Positions 9,623 to 19,091 are shown, counted from the first letter of the stretch. The stretch is DNA of 64,000 bases from Paenibacillus profundus (GCF_021369635.1 NZ_JAJNBZ010000017.1:62001-126000), one strand, 5' to 3'. Notes: generated from the letters alone by a model not told the origin. Numbers and translations are program-made.

Positions 9623-11998
9623 TCATATATGCTGCACACGGTCCGCAATTCGCTTGGCGGCATTCGTCCATGTCCATTGCGACAGCACCTGCTGTGCGAT
9701 GACCTGACTGCGCTCTTTGACCGCCTCCCGGTTGTCATATACATAGCGCATGAGATGTGCCAAATGATCATAGTCAGGCTCCGCCCATTGGAAGTTGGTG
9801 TAATATGGGCATTTGGCTACTGCCGGCACCAACCGTTTTACACGGACGGGGAATCCAGTCTGCTCGTTCAAGAAGTCCCGCTGTGCGCTCCAATCGGTCG
9901 CGATCACCGGGATCCCGCACGCCATCGCCTCCAACAGCGGCATTCCCCAGCCTTCTCCTCTGGTCGGCAACACAAAACAATCAGCGGAACGGTACAGGCT
10001 GCCGAGCAAATAAGCAGGAATCGTCTGGTTATAGACAATCAATATTTTGGATTCGACATGTTTTAAATTCAATTTTCGAATTTCCGCACGCACATCGATG
10101 TCTGGATCTTTATTCGTTATTTTGCAGACAAGCAGCACATCGTCATGAGCGAATTCATTGGCAAACGTGCGCAGCATTTCCGCCGGCGCTTTTCGTTCCC
10201 CCCATTCAAACACGCTTAAAAACGTATATTTCTCCGAAAAGCGAAACGCTTGTATCCCTGGATTGAAATAATTCGGATCGATGCCTAACGGCACGATATG
10301 GATCGGCACGCGGACGCCGCTATTGCGGAACGTCTCGACGTTAAAGGCGGACGGAACCCACACTTCATCCATTCTATTGCACTGCCGCACCCATTCCTCC
10401 GGCAATCCGTCGACCTCCAGCATCGTATAGCCGACTTTGTATTTGCCTTCATTTTTAAAGAAGACGTCTCCTTGACCATAGACGACTTCCGGAGCGGACG
10501 TATCTCTTTTGCGCATGCTGAACACATTGATACGGTAGTCGTCGCTCATCTGCGGCTCCACCGTCTGGAACGGCGTTCCCGGACCATAGACGTACCGGTA
10601 ATGCGTTTTTACGCGAAGCTCGTCGAGTGCTGTCATCATATTTCTTGAAGAGTTGGCATAACCGCTTGATAAATTCGCAATGGAATGCCAGTTCAGCTTA
10701 TGAGTGTACTGCTCCTCCAAATAGTTGGCCCATTTATCACGGAATATGCTCTGCGACTGCATGAACAATTGATTGAAATCGACGTTGTTCACTTTGGTCG
10801 TCGTATTTTGCGAATGAATGAGCGTTACCCGTCCGTCATATACGATCCGGTAGCCGTCTGCAATTGCTCTAAGGCAAAAATCAGTATCCTCAAAATAAGC
10901 AAAATAATCGAGATCCAATGTTCCGATCGCATGGAGCAGTTCCCGCTTCAAATAGGCGCACGCAAATACAACTCCTTGCACATCCCGTACGCCTTCATAC
11001 TGATTGATGTCCGTTTCCAGTCCGCCAAGCTGCTGGCCCCAGCATGTTTCCGCGAAGATATACGTTCCTGCGTGCTGCAGCTTAGCATCGTCACCCCGCA
11101 ATCTGCAGCCGACAATTCCAATGTCCGGCGCTGAATAAGCCGTCTCCTGCAGCCTCTCGATCCAATCAGCCTGCTCCACCACAATATCGTTGTTCAGCAG
11201 CACAATGTCACTGTCCGGATCACATTGCGCAATCGCTAAATTATTTCCGGCCGTAAATCCGCTGTTCCGTCCATGTTCAATCAGCTTCACCCACTGAATT
11301 TCCCGCAAATAGGGCACAGTCTCATCCGTGCTGCCGTTATCGAGGACCACGACGTCAACCAGATCGTTATCCGCCAGGCGGGCAAGAGATGAAATGCATT
11401 GCTTCGTATGCTCTAGACCGTTCCATGTCAAAATGACGACAGAGACTTTGCGGCGCAGTGGCAGCGCAGCGGGATAACGGCTTTCAACCTTCTTCGGCGT
11501 ATCCTCATCGATTTCGAACTCGCCGAATTCGAGCGGTCCGTTCAATCTAGGCATTTGCGGTGAAGACAGCAGCAGCTGGCACTCCGGCGACACAAGCACA
11601 CCCAAAATTATCGAAAGACGTGACCTGCCGTTGCGCAGTAAGCTTGCATAATGTTGCAACGCCTCATGCTCCACTTCCCGGCACAGCAGCTCCGCGTACA
11701 GTTCTGGAACGAAGGAAGCGGAATCGATGGTAAGCAAAGAATAGATACGGTGATAAATGCGGGGAGTGACACCCTGCAAGCCGCCTGCGCCTTCCTTGGT
11801 GTATATTTGCTTTAATTCCCTGCTGCGCAAGAAGGTGAATGCAATCGATAATTTCGTATGTCCGGAACGAAGCAGCCCTGTAAAGTGGCTCACGCCGATA
11901 ATCTCCGGCTCTTTATTCAACAGTTGTCTGTACAATTCCGTAACGTATGCTTCCTCTTCCAATTCGAACATCTGGTGTAACTTTTGGATGATGTTCAA
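9623..11998 (-). CDS. DUF4214-GT2-GT4 fusion glycosyltransferase
   Basis: A protein of about 791 residues and the first gene of the leftward operon. Three parts are visible. Residues about 10-145 carry two helical repeats of DUF4214 type (YRQLLNKEPEIIGVSHF and YAELLCREVEHEALQHY). About 180-430 is a GT2 domain with VSVVILTWNGLEHTKQCI, LDNGSTD, LLNNDIV and FAYFEDTDFCLRA. About 460-791 is a GT4 domain with TRGEGWGMPLLEAMACGIPVI. I prefer the TTG start at 11998, seven bases after GGAGGG; an open frame extends to 12079 without a site. The two catalytic domains probably act successively on one acceptor. Confidence 0.88.
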   Translation of the reverse strand: MNIIQKLHQMFELEEEAYVTELYRQLLNKEPEIIGVSHFTGLLRSGHTKLSIAFTFLRSRELKQIYTKEGAGGLQGVTPRIYHRIYSLLTIDSASFVPELYAELLCREVEHEALQHYASLLRNGRSRLSIILGVLVSPECQLLLSSPQMPRLNGPLEFGEFEIDEDTPKKVESRYPAALPLRRKVSVVILTWNGLEHTKQCISSLARLADNDLVDVVVLDNGSTDETVPYLREIQWVKLIEHGRNSGFTAGNNLAIAQCDPDSDIVLLNNDIVVEQADWIERLQETAYSAPDIGIVGCRLRGDDAKLQHAGTYIFAETCWGQQLGGLETDINQYEGVRDVQGVVFACAYLKRELLHAIGTLDLDYFAYFEDTDFCLRAIADGYRIVYDGRVTLIHSQNTTTKVNNVDFNQLFMQSQSIFRDKWANYLEEQYTHKLNWHSIANLSSGYANSSRNMMTALDELRVKTHYRYVYGPGTPFQTVEPQMSDDYRINVFSMRKRDTSAPEVVYGQGDVFFKNEGKYKVGYTMLEVDGLPEEWVRQCNRMDEVWVPSAFNVETFRNSGVRVPIHIVPLGIDPNYFNPGIQAFRFSEKYTFLSVFEWGERKAPAEMLRTFANEFAHDDVLLVCKITNKDPDIDVRAEIRKLNLKHVESKILIVYNQTIPAYLLGSLYRSADCFVLPTRGEGWGMPLLEAMACGIPVIATDWSAQRDFLNEQTGFPVRVKRLVPAVAKCPYYTNFQWAEPDYDHLAHLMRYVYDNREAVKERSQVIAQQVLSQWTWTNAAKRIADRVQHI

Positions 11999-12203
11999 TA
12001 TCGATCCCTCCAACACACTGCGGATGATACGGTCATTTGGATCCAGTGTATTAGCACAGCCCCTGCCTTGCCTGTGCATTTACCCGTGACAGGCGCTTTA
12101 TCACTGAATCTAAATGCAAGGATAGCCGCTATCCATCCTATTCTGTTCACACGCTGAATAAAATGATATCAAGGGATGACCTGCAGGCAGGAGGCGGTTG
12201 AAA

Positions 12204-13667
12204 ATGGAACAGCGATATTTGGTGGCAAACGACTATCAAATGTTTATCGTTAAGCCTGCGAACCGCGGGCTCGTCATAGAGACGTTGGATCATGTATGGA
12301 AAGAGTACCGGGAGCAATTTGTGCTTGAATATGCAGACCGTCTTTATGACATCTGTCAGGACGATAAGCAGTATGTTCATATCGTGTACGCGGATTGCTT
12401 TCAACAGCTCGTTCATGCCCGGATTGCGCCTCACGACAGCACAGTGCTCAAATGCAAACTGGACGGCGATTTCACAGCTCTGGCCGATCTGAAGATCACA
12501 TGCTGCGCCAACCAGCTGCATCTCGCGCTTCGGTTCCCCGACCGCATCGATCATTCCGTGCTGTCTGGCGTCCATTGGTCGATGCCCGAATCCATCGTTA
12601 CAGAGCTGCCTGTCCGCTCGATTCAGCTTATAACGGACGGGGACTCGATATGGCTGGCTGGCAGCGTGGTGCAGCATGAGCGGAAGCAGCAAGTCCGTAT
12701 TTGGCGCTTCCATCAGGCTGCGGGAACATGGAACTTGCTTGACGGCATGTTCACATTGCCGCATACGGATGCGCATGGGCCTGTCTTCATTCAGATCTCA
12801 CCCGATTGGAACGACAGTCTGCATGTGCTTCTTATTCATTTTCCGCATGGAAAGCTCTCCTTTCATTTCTACTCGGCAGCTGAAGGATCGGAATCGGTCA
12901 AGGTGGCAGAAGGCAGCATCGCCATAACTCCTGCTCGCGTGGAATGTGCGGTCTGCGCCGTGGACCGTGAACGCCTCCGCTTTTTCTGGATCGCAGAGGG
13001 GGGCATTACTCACATTGACTACAATATCGCACACGGTTCGTGGGGAGGTATCGATACAGTTCACGCAGCCCATCCCGTTGCATGGCGCATCATATCCGCT
13101 CTGGAGACCCGCAACGGTTCTGCGCCGTATTGGCTGTCTGACGGCAATCATATCGGCAGCTTGTTTCAGTTGAGCGGTTGGGGCGTTGAATCATACCGTG
13201 CCGCCAGAAATTTCGGGCACAGCATGCGCTTTGCCCGCCACGCGCTCTCCACCGCCGATTCGTTGACGAAGCGCCGCGATCAGTTACATGGAGAATGGGA
13301 ACGGCTGGACCAGACACTACGGTACTGGCAGCAGAGACAATCAGGTCTGGAGCAGCGGCTATCCGTGCTTGAAGAGGAAAAGAACATCCGCCGCGCGCTG
13401 CAAGTTACTACATTGGCCGATAAGCTGCTTGCAAAGGTGGTGCAATCTCCCATTCTCCAGCCTGAAGTTGTGCCTATGAAGGAAACAAACAAAGAGCAGG
13501 AATTGGAGCAAACCCATAATCATGCTGCGGAATCCGTCCATCAATCCACTCCTGATCCCGTACAGTTCAATGTTTACTATCCTTCACGATATGAAGATGC
13601 AACCCGGGCATCCAGCTTCAAGAGTAAAGTGGTCGATCTCCTATCCAAAATGACAAAAATCCGCTAA
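12204..13667 (+). CDS. Uncharacterised protein: probable beta-propeller plus coiled coil
   Basis: A protein of 487 residues, not recognised. Residues 1 to about 350 are beta-rich with regularly spaced short blocks (IRSIQLITDGDSIWLAGSV-like, DSLHVLLIHFPHGK, RLRFFWIAEGGIT, SAPYWLSDGNH), suggesting a propeller-type repeat domain. Residues about 360-405 form a coiled coil (RRDQLHGEWERLDQTLRYWQ...). A low-complexity acidic/polar tail follows. No signal peptide. ATG 12204 has GGAGG ten bases upstream. It has the same architecture as the 437-residue protein at 22557-23870. It is divergent from the glycosyltransferase operon and followed 16 bases later by another small unknown gene. Function unknown; a structural surface role is inferred from context. 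Confidence 0.75.
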   Translation: MEQRYLVANDYQMFIVKPANRGLVIETLDHVWKEYREQFVLEYADRLYDICQDDKQYVHIVYADCFQQLVHARIAPHDSTVLKCKLDGDFTALADLKITCCANQLHLALRFPDRIDHSVLSGVHWSMPESIVTELPVRSIQLITDGDSIWLAGSVVQHERKQQVRIWRFHQAAGTWNLLDGMFTLPHTDAHGPVFIQISPDWNDSLHVLLIHFPHGKLSFHFYSAAEGSESVKVAEGSIAITPARVECAVCAVDRERLRFFWIAEGGITHIDYNIAHGSWGGIDTVHAAHPVAWRIISALETRNGSAPYWLSDGNHIGSLFQLSGWGVESYRAARNFGHSMRFARHALSTADSLTKRRDQLHGEWERLDQTLRYWQQRQSGLEQRLSVLEEEKNIRRALQVTTLADKLLAKVVQSPILQPEVVPMKETNKEQELEQTHNHAAESVHQSTPDPVQFNVYYPSRYEDATRASSFKSKVVDLLSKMTKIR

Positions 13668-13683
13668 CAGCGAGGTGATGACA

Positions 13684-14172
13684 ATGAATCACTCCCCTTC
13701 TTCCGTGTCGGTCGAATGCGTGCTCCAATCTGCCGCCGACATCGATGTAACCATGCGGCGCGTGACCTTGTTCGTGAACGTGCTGTTCCGTAATACGGGA
13801 CAGCAGCCAATTGAACAACCCCGCATCGTGATTGCCGTTTCTCCAGAGCGCGCTTGTGAGATAAGCGGAAAGATCTTGTCTCCCCAATTGATTCACACGC
13901 TTGCCGTCTATGTAAAGGGCGGCAGACAGTCCGGATGGAAGTTCACCGATGATAATTGGTTTCGGTCCGGCAAAGCGAGCGGAGAGTATAACATCGAATC
14001 GATTGGACCTCTAACGCTGTCTCCGGGCGGCGGATGGACAGAAATGAAAGATTTGCAAATCGAATGTGATATGGACAAACTGACGAAGCCCTTGACGGTC
14101 AACGCTTTTATTTTGGCGCAAGAAATCAGCTTTACCGCCCTCAATTCCATCTGTATCAGCATGAGCATATAA
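13684..14172 (+). CDS. Hypothetical protein
   Basis: A protein of 162 residues that I do not recognise. It is predicted all-beta: strands such as MRRVTLFVNVLFRNT, RIVIAVSPERACE and LTVNAFILAQEISF, with a PGGGW turn. The N-terminal statement of sequence (VECVLQSAADIDVTMRRV..FRNTG) loosely resembles the start of the Cys/His-rich protein at 18411-19091 (ADCENVIKFILRNET), so both may share a small beta-sandwich. ATG 13684 follows GAGG by eight bases. It lies 16 bases after the propeller/coiled-coil gene and is probably co-transcribed with it. Confidence 0.7.
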   Translation: MNHSPSSVSVECVLQSAADIDVTMRRVTLFVNVLFRNTGQQPIEQPRIVIAVSPERACEISGKILSPQLIHTLAVYVKGGRQSGWKFTDDNWFRSGKASGEYNIESIGPLTLSPGGGWTEMKDLQIECDMDKLTKPLTVNAFILAQEISFTALNSICISMSI

Positions 14173-14286
14173 ATTGTGCGAACGACTATACAACTTCCTT
14201 TCTTCTGATGAATACAGTAATAACGGAATACAGGCAATACACCATATGTGGGCTAGTTACGGCATAATGCAATAAGGAGTGAAGAA

Positions 14287-14856
14287 ATGAGAAATATCAT
14301 TAAAAATTTTGCTGCCATTTGCGCAGCAGTTCTTCCTTACGAGGAGCCTGTATACGAGTTCGGCGCTTATCAGGTCGCGGGTCAGGAAGGCTTTGCCGAT
14401 CTGCGGCCTTATTTTCCAGGCAAAACGTATGTCGGATGTGACATGCGTCCAGGTGTAGGTGTTGATCTCGTTCTGGATCTTCATCACATTGATCTGCCGG
14501 ACCAGACGGCAGGACTTGTGATTTCACTGGATACGCTGGAACATGTGGAGGATCCGCGGCTCGCGTTGTCCGAAATCTACCGCATATTGAAGCCAAACGG
14601 GATTGCCATCATCAGTTCGGTGATGAATTTCCCGATTCATGACTATCCGGCTGATTATTGGCGCTTTACGCCGCAAGCATTTGCCAGCATATTGAAGCCG
14701 TTCGATACCGTCATTACAGATTACGCAGGAGAGGAAATATTCCCGCATACCGTAGTCGGCATAGGCATCAAAGGAAATGCAGTTCCTCCAGAGAATATTC
14801 AACTGTTGCAGCATCATTTGAATCAGTGGAGACAAAACAGCTATCATCAGCATTGA
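14287..14856 (+). CDS. SAM-dependent methyltransferase (class I, Methyltransf_11 type)
   Basis: A protein of 189 residues. Visible are a motif I variant (VYEFGAYQVAG), an acidic end of strand beta-2 (YVGCDMRPG), the ISLDTLEHVEDP motif with YRILKPNGIAIISS that typifies Methyltransf_11 enzymes, and a conserved DYPADYWRFTPQAF block. A strong AAGGAG site precedes the ATG. The glycine-rich motif I is weaker than usual. Context among sugar-transfer genes suggests methylation of a sugar or of a glycoprotein, but the acceptor is unknown. Confidence 0.82.
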   Translation: MRNIIKNFAAICAAVLPYEEPVYEFGAYQVAGQEGFADLRPYFPGKTYVGCDMRPGVGVDLVLDLHHIDLPDQTAGLVISLDTLEHVEDPRLALSEIYRILKPNGIAIISSVMNFPIHDYPADYWRFTPQAFASILKPFDTVITDYAGEEIFPHTVVGIGIKGNAVPPENIQLLQHHLNQWRQNSYHQH

Positions 14857-14918
14857 GTTAGTGATGGCAAGCGGTGAACCAGCATGTATGTACCTGGTGG
14901 CCATGGGGGGTAAAGATA

Positions 14919-15617
14919 TTGATTTATTTCTGGAATCAAATCATACATCCGATCTTGCAGTTGACGAAGCCGAACGACATTGTAGAAATCGGCTGTGCGC
15001 AAGGATTAAACACTACGAACCTGTTAAGCTACGTCAATGGAGCGGACAGCGGACGCCTCGTCGCCATCGATCCTTCTCCTCAGTTCGATGTGAGGCGAAT
15101 GAAGCAGCAGTTCGGGGATAAGTTCGAAATGCTGCGGGGATTCAGTCTGGAACTCCTCCCGCATATCCACCGGTGCGACGCCGTGTTTGTGGACGGGGAT
15201 CACAATTGGTTCACGGTATATCATGAACTAAAGCATTTAGAACGGATGGAGCGTTTTCCGATCGTATTTTTGCACGATTTGGAGTGGCCTTACGGGAGAA
15301 GAGACATGTACTATTTCCCGGAATCCATTCCTGCCGAATTCCGGAAGCCCAGTGCGCAAAAAGGCATCCTGCCCGGTGTCAATGAGCTGGTGGAAGATGG
15401 TCATAACTCGTCTGTTCATAACGCCGAGTATGAAAATGGGGAGAGAAACGGTGTATTGACCGCGGTAGAGGACTTCATGGCGGAATCGAAGCTGCCTTTG
15501 CAATTACACAGAGTACACAGCCAATTCGGCCTTGGTGTCATAATGCCTGACGACTCAGACATCTACCGCCATTATAATGAAGTGACCAGACACATTATCG
15601 CGCAATCTGGTCTATAA
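14919..15617 (+). CDS. Class I SAM methyltransferase (Methyltransf_24 type), copy 1
   Basis: A protein of 232 residues. Motif I reads VEIGCAQGLNTTNLL, followed by VAIDPSP and VFVDGDHNWFTVYHELK, then FLHDLEWPYGRRDMYYFPE. It is a clear paralogue of the gene at 17518-18216. I chose the TTG start at 14919, eight bases after GGGGGG. This aligns LIYFWNQIIHPIL with MLAFWEKIILPLL of the paralogue and gives both proteins exactly 232 residues; the alternative GTG at 14874 has no site. The DGDHNW..HD pattern is found in sugar- and natural-product-modifying methyltransferases. Substrate unknown. Confidence 0.85.
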   Translation: MIYFWNQIIHPILQLTKPNDIVEIGCAQGLNTTNLLSYVNGADSGRLVAIDPSPQFDVRRMKQQFGDKFEMLRGFSLELLPHIHRCDAVFVDGDHNWFTVYHELKHLERMERFPIVFLHDLEWPYGRRDMYYFPESIPAEFRKPSAQKGILPGVNELVEDGHNSSVHNAEYENGERNGVLTAVEDFMAESKLPLQLHRVHSQFGLGVIMPDDSDIYRHYNEVTRHIIAQSGL

Positions 15618-15631
15618 GAGGTCAACATCGA

Positions 15632-15661
15632 AGCCGCAGATGTCCTTCGACGTCTGCGGCT
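15632..15661. terminator. Bidirectional intrinsic terminator
   Basis: Stem AGCCGCAGATGTC / GACGTCTGCGGCT with a CTTC loop and one mismatch, between convergent genes (methyltransferase and CAP protein). Followed by ATTGCTTGCTC, a weak U-tract, on the plus strand; the minus strand side has TTGATGTTG. Confidence 0.75.
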
Positions 15662-15674
15662 ATTGCTTGCTCTA

Positions 15675-16535
15675 TTATTGCTGTATGAACATCTGTACGT
15701 ACATCGTGCCGTACGGACCACCCGGAACAATTCCGATGCCCACTTGATTGAACTCCTTCGTCATGATGTTGGCGCGATGCCCTTCCGAATTCATGAGCGC
15801 AAGATGAGCCGCCGCAACCGAGCGATTGCCGGCAATATTCTCAGCAGCTTTCTTGTATGCGACTCCCCCGGACTGCATCATCTTGAACGGAGAACCGTAA
15901 GTCGGCGAATTATGGGAGAAGTAATGGTTATCGACCATATCCTTCGCCTTCAGGCGGGCCAGCTCCATCAGCTTGGCATTCGGCTTCACCGACTGCAAGC
16001 CTGACTTGGCTCGCTCTTGATTCATCAGTTCAATCATTTGCTGCTCTTCGGCAGACAATGTGATACCTGTATTTCCTGGCGTAACCGGAGCCGGGTTAAC
16101 GACTGGCGGCTGGACGACAGGAGGCTGGACAACCGGAGGCTTAACTACCGGCGGTTGGACGACAACCGGCTTCTCCGGTGTAGGCTTGGAAGGCTGCGGA
16201 GTTGGCACAGGCTTGCCGATGGCACTGTCATAAGCCGCCCCCTCCTGCTTCAGACGGTTCATCGTGGCATTGTCGATGACACCGGTCACGCGGATACCAT
16301 GCTTTTGCTGAAATTTCTTCACAGCCCGCACAGTGTAGCGATCATACTTCGTGTCCACTTCCACATACCATCCCAGCTTGTGAAGCAGCTGCTCTGCTTC
16401 CAATACTTGCGGGCCCTGATCCCCTTGCTTGAGCTTCAAGCCGTCTGCATATCCGATCGATGTCAGAGAGGCGGACAGGAGCGCAACTACAGAGAGCGTC
16501 GTGAACAGCTTGCTTTTCCTCATTTTTCTTACCAT
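15675..16535 (-). CDS. Secreted CAP-domain protein with peptidoglycan-binding domain
   Basis: A protein of 286 residues. It has a cleavable signal peptide (residues 1-30, LFTTLSVVALLSASLTSIGYA) and a PG_binding_1 domain (about 33-95, with LLHKLGWYVEVDTKYDRYTVRAV and FQQKHGI). A proline/valine linker with repeated PPVV units (about 108-150) leads to a CAP/SCP domain of the YkwD type (about 160-286) with the motifs HYFSHNSP, AENIAGN and EGHRANIM. Such proteins are extracellular and cell-wall or spore associated. The ATG at 16535 has AGGAG nine bases upstream. Monocistronic, convergent with the preceding methyltransferase gene. Confidence 0.93.
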   Translation of the reverse strand: MVRKMRKSKLFTTLSVVALLSASLTSIGYADGLKLKQGDQGPQVLEAEQLLHKLGWYVEVDTKYDRYTVRAVKKFQQKHGIRVTGVIDNATMNRLKQEGAAYDSAIGKPVPTPQPSKPTPEKPVVVQPPVVKPPVVQPPVVQPPVVNPAPVTPGNTGITLSAEEQQMIELMNQERAKSGLQSVKPNAKLMELARLKAKDMVDNHYFSHNSPTYGSPFKMMQSGGVAYKKAAENIAGNRSVAAAHLALMNSEGHRANIMTKEFNQVGIGIVPGGPYGTMYVQMFIQQ

Positions 16536-16674
16536 GTTAAGGAACTCCTTTCTATTATCTTCTATTTCAGACTAATAGAAAGGAATTAACCTAACAACGA
16601 TCATTATTTGGAAATTCATTCTTCTTTATTTAATTAGCGCTTTATTATACAAAACTAAGTAATGCCATTATTTA

Positions 16675-17484
16675 CTATATTTTCATTGCGATAGGCCCAT
16701 TTGCATCATAATAATTAAATTGCGAATCGACGCTAATTGCCTGTTTATGCCCCCACTTCTGATTAAATATGATTTGGTTTTGACCATACAATGACATCTC
16801 AGTCAGTCCGAACTGTTCGAGCCATGCCGAATAATCTGATTGTGACGAAGTTTGTGAACCGACATGGTGAACGTAAACACCGATCGTGAGCACTTTATAT
16901 CCCCGATATATGGATTCAAGGCAAATATCCATATCATAATAGTGGTGAATCGGATACTGATTCGCGATACCTCCGATTTCAAGAATGAGCTCTTTTCTTA
17001 TGATTAAGCACATCCCATCCAGCACAACGGAAGGGACGTAATCCTGCAGCATGCGTGTTCCGTGAACTTCGGCATTGATCATGTTGCTTGTAAATGATGT
17101 GCGGAATCCTCTGCAATCCATTGAATGCCCTCCGCCGAAGCCGGCAGCTCCGACAGAAGAAACCTGTGCCAACACCCGGTTGATCTTCACATCAAAATGC
17201 GGCTCTAAAATAAGGAGATCATTATGGAGATACATAATATAAGTTGTGTCCAACACCTGCCAAGCTTGATTCATGGCAGGGATGACCCCGATGTTCACTT
17301 CATTGCGGATGTAGTAATCTCCGAGAGCCTGAAGTTCTGGCTGGTATTCCAAGCTAGAGCCATTATCAATAATCAAGATCGGTATATGTTGGCTGGAATA
17401 GGCTCGTATATAATGGATGCACTGCCTTGTCATATCCAATTGATTCAATACTAGTATAGCAATGCCGAATAATGATGAAGACAT
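16675..17484 (-). CDS. Glycosyltransferase family 2
   Basis: A protein of 269 residues. IAILVLNQLDMTRQCIHYI and LIIDNGSS open the GT-A fold. YIMYLHNDLLILEP carries the metal-binding position, and YYDMDICLESIYRGYKV is the catalytic-base region. The start codon follows a strong GAAGGAGGGAG site. It lies 33 bases downstream of the methyltransferase at 17518-18216, so the pair is probably one transcript that both transfers and methylates a sugar. Confidence 0.88.
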   Translation of the reverse strand: MSSSLFGIAILVLNQLDMTRQCIHYIRAYSSQHIPILIIDNGSSLEYQPELQALGDYYIRNEVNIGVIPAMNQAWQVLDTTYIMYLHNDLLILEPHFDVKINRVLAQVSSVGAAGFGGGHSMDCRGFRTSFTSNMINAEVHGTRMLQDYVPSVVLDGMCLIIRKELILEIGGIANQYPIHHYYDMDICLESIYRGYKVLTIGVYVHHVGSQTSSQSDYSAWLEQFGLTEMSLYGQNQIIFNQKWGHKQAISVDSQFNYYDANGPIAMKI

Positions 17485-17517
17485 CTTTCTCCCTCCTTCA
17501 AGATGTATTTATTGTTC

Positions 17518-18216
17518 TTATAATCCTGATAATGAGAGAATCGCTTGAATTTGCATATCGACAGCATCATGTTTCGGAACGATAATGCCGAGCCCGCTAT
17601 TAGAATAGGCTTGATGAAAGCTTAGATTCAATGGCGTTTGCTTTAAAAAGTCCTCGACCGCCGTGAGCACGCCGTTGCGTTCCCCATTTTCATAGAGCGC
17701 ATTGTAGAGTATGCTGTTCGCCCCTCCGACTTCCAGCAATTCCGATCGGCCGTATTCCATTCCCTTTTGGGCATGCGGATGAAGATATGCAGGCGGTATC
17801 GACTCAGGGAAGTAATACATATCCCTTCTGCCATATGGCCATTGCGTGTCGTGCAGCAGCACGACAGGGAATTTCCCGTCCTGTGAGGCCATTGCCTCAA
17901 TCAACTTCAATTCATGATATACGGTATACCAATTATGGTCCCCGTCGATAAGAATGGAATCGTACTGTCGCAAATGAGGGAGAATTTCTAAGCTGTAATC
18001 CATAATCATATGAAATTCCTTGTGAAAAAGTCTCTTATATTCCTGAACGTCAAACCTAGGGGACGGATCAATAACGAACAATTCACCGGTTACGGCACGG
18101 CAATACTGCAAGAGATGACTTGTATTCCAACCATTCTCCGCCCCGATTTCCACAATCTTCTTCACACCGTACATTTGCAAGAGAGGTAATATTATTTTTT
18201 CCCAAAATGCAAGCAT
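17518..18216 (-). CDS. Class I SAM methyltransferase (Methyltransf_24 type), copy 2
   Basis: A protein of 232 residues and a paralogue of 14919-15617 (VEIGAENGWNTSHLL, VIDPSPRFDV, LIDGDHNWYTVYHELK, LLHDTQWPYGRRDMYYFPESIP, ENGERNGVLTAVEDFL all correspond). ATG 18216 follows GGAGGTGA by seven bases. It is transcribed away from copy 1, together with a GT2 gene. A role in O-methylation of a surface sugar is inferred from the neighbourhood only. Confidence 0.87.
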   Translation of the reverse strand: MLAFWEKIILPLLQMYGVKKIVEIGAENGWNTSHLLQYCRAVTGELFVIDPSPRFDVQEYKRLFHKEFHMIMDYSLEILPHLRQYDSILIDGDHNWYTVYHELKLIEAMASQDGKFPVVLLHDTQWPYGRRDMYYFPESIPPAYLHPHAQKGMEYGRSELLEVGGANSILYNALYENGERNGVLTAVEDFLKQTPLNLSFHQAYSNSGLGIIVPKHDAVDMQIQAILSLSGL

Positions 18217-18410
18217 TTCTCGCTCACCTCCGTAAATCATTGTATTCTATTACTTCATATTGGTATAAACATTCATGCCACTTTTAAAAAAACGGCATTT
18301 GCTTGTCCAATTGAAACAGAAAAGAGCCCACTGCCACACATGGGCAGCGAAACCCTCTTTTACTATTCCATCCCTAACGTTCTGATTTCATTCCGCGTTT
18401 ATGCTGAGTA

Positions 18411-19091
18411 TCAGCATCCCTCTTCCTCATGGATGGTGCATACATGAGGGTGCTTCCGGCAATCATCTTCGTCGATGACGACAGGCCCGCAACCATTGTC
18501 AGGATCAATCGTTAATACGTCGCCTTGGCAGAAAGATCTGTCAAAGGTCAACGTAAGCCAGAGCAAATTGTCCGGTTCACTCGGTGGAATGCATTTACCC
18601 CACCCGAAGATTTCTTCAAAGTCGAGATGCAGGCAGCATGTCGGACAATCTAACACAATCGTTTTTGCGCAAAATGTGGTCTGTACTTTTACTTTGACGA
18701 TACAAGGAACTTTACATTTGTGTCGATTGTTATGATGTCCGTGATGTCCGTGATGCCCGTGATTACAGCACTTGCACTTATCACGGCAATCGCAATGATG
18801 CTTATGTTTGCACTTATCGTGACAGTCGCAGTGGTGCTTGTGTTTGCATTTATCGTGACAGTCGCAGTGGTGCTTGTGTTTGCATTTATCGTGACAGTCG
18901 CACTCATTATGGCGGTCATTATGTTGATGGATTTTACATTTTCCCTTCAAATTATCATTGGTCACGGTAATATCAAGATCACACAAGGGTTGTTGCGTCT
19001 CATTTCGCAATATGAATTTAATGACGTTCTCGCAGTCAGCGGACACGTGCAGCGTGCGGAACACAAGCTTTCGTTTTAATGGAATCGTCAT
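18411..19091 (-). CDS. Cys/His-rich tandem-repeat protein, probable metal-binding spore-surface protein
   Basis: A protein of 226 residues in three parts. An N-terminal beta-rich domain (1-60) is followed by four 12-residue repeats at about 64-111, three of them identical CDCHDKCKHKHH and the last CDCRDKCKCCNH, then a GHHGHHGHH run and a C-terminal Cys-containing beta domain (about 125-226). The spacing of Cys and His strongly suggests metal binding or disulfide/metal cross-linking. No signal peptide. ATG 19091 has GGAGGAGG upstream. A CATACTTAT box on the minus strand at 19124-19132 with ACT 16 bases before it resembles a sporulation sigma-K promoter. Function not established. Confidence 0.8.
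   Translation of the reverse strand: MTIPLKRKLVFRTLHVSADCENVIKFILRNETQQPLCDLDITVTNDNLKGKCKIHQHNDRHNECDCHDKCKHKHHCDCHDKCKHKHHCDCHDKCKHKHHCDCRDKCKCCNHGHHGHHGHHNNRHKCKVPCIVKVKVQTTFCAKTIVLDCPTCCLHLDFEEIFGWGKCIPPSEPDNLLWLTLTFDRSFCQGDVLTIDPDNGCGPVVIDEDDCRKHPHVCTIHEEEGC
18758..18902 (-). repeat. 36-bp in-gene tandem repeat (12-residue Cys/His units)
   Basis: Four 36-bp units, the middle two almost identical at the nucleotide level (GTGACAGTCGCAGTGG recurs every 36 bases on the plus strand), encoding the CDCHDKCKHKHH repeats. Near-identity of the copies implies recent expansion and likely length variation between strains. Confidence 0.85.

Noticed and set aside
12147-12776. 209-codon frame antisense to the propeller protein
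   Set aside because: The sense frame has a strong RBS and protein-like blocks; the antisense has neither.
14874-14918. GTG 14874 as start of methyltransferase copy 1
   Set aside because: No Shine-Dalgarno sequence, and it breaks the length match with the paralogue.
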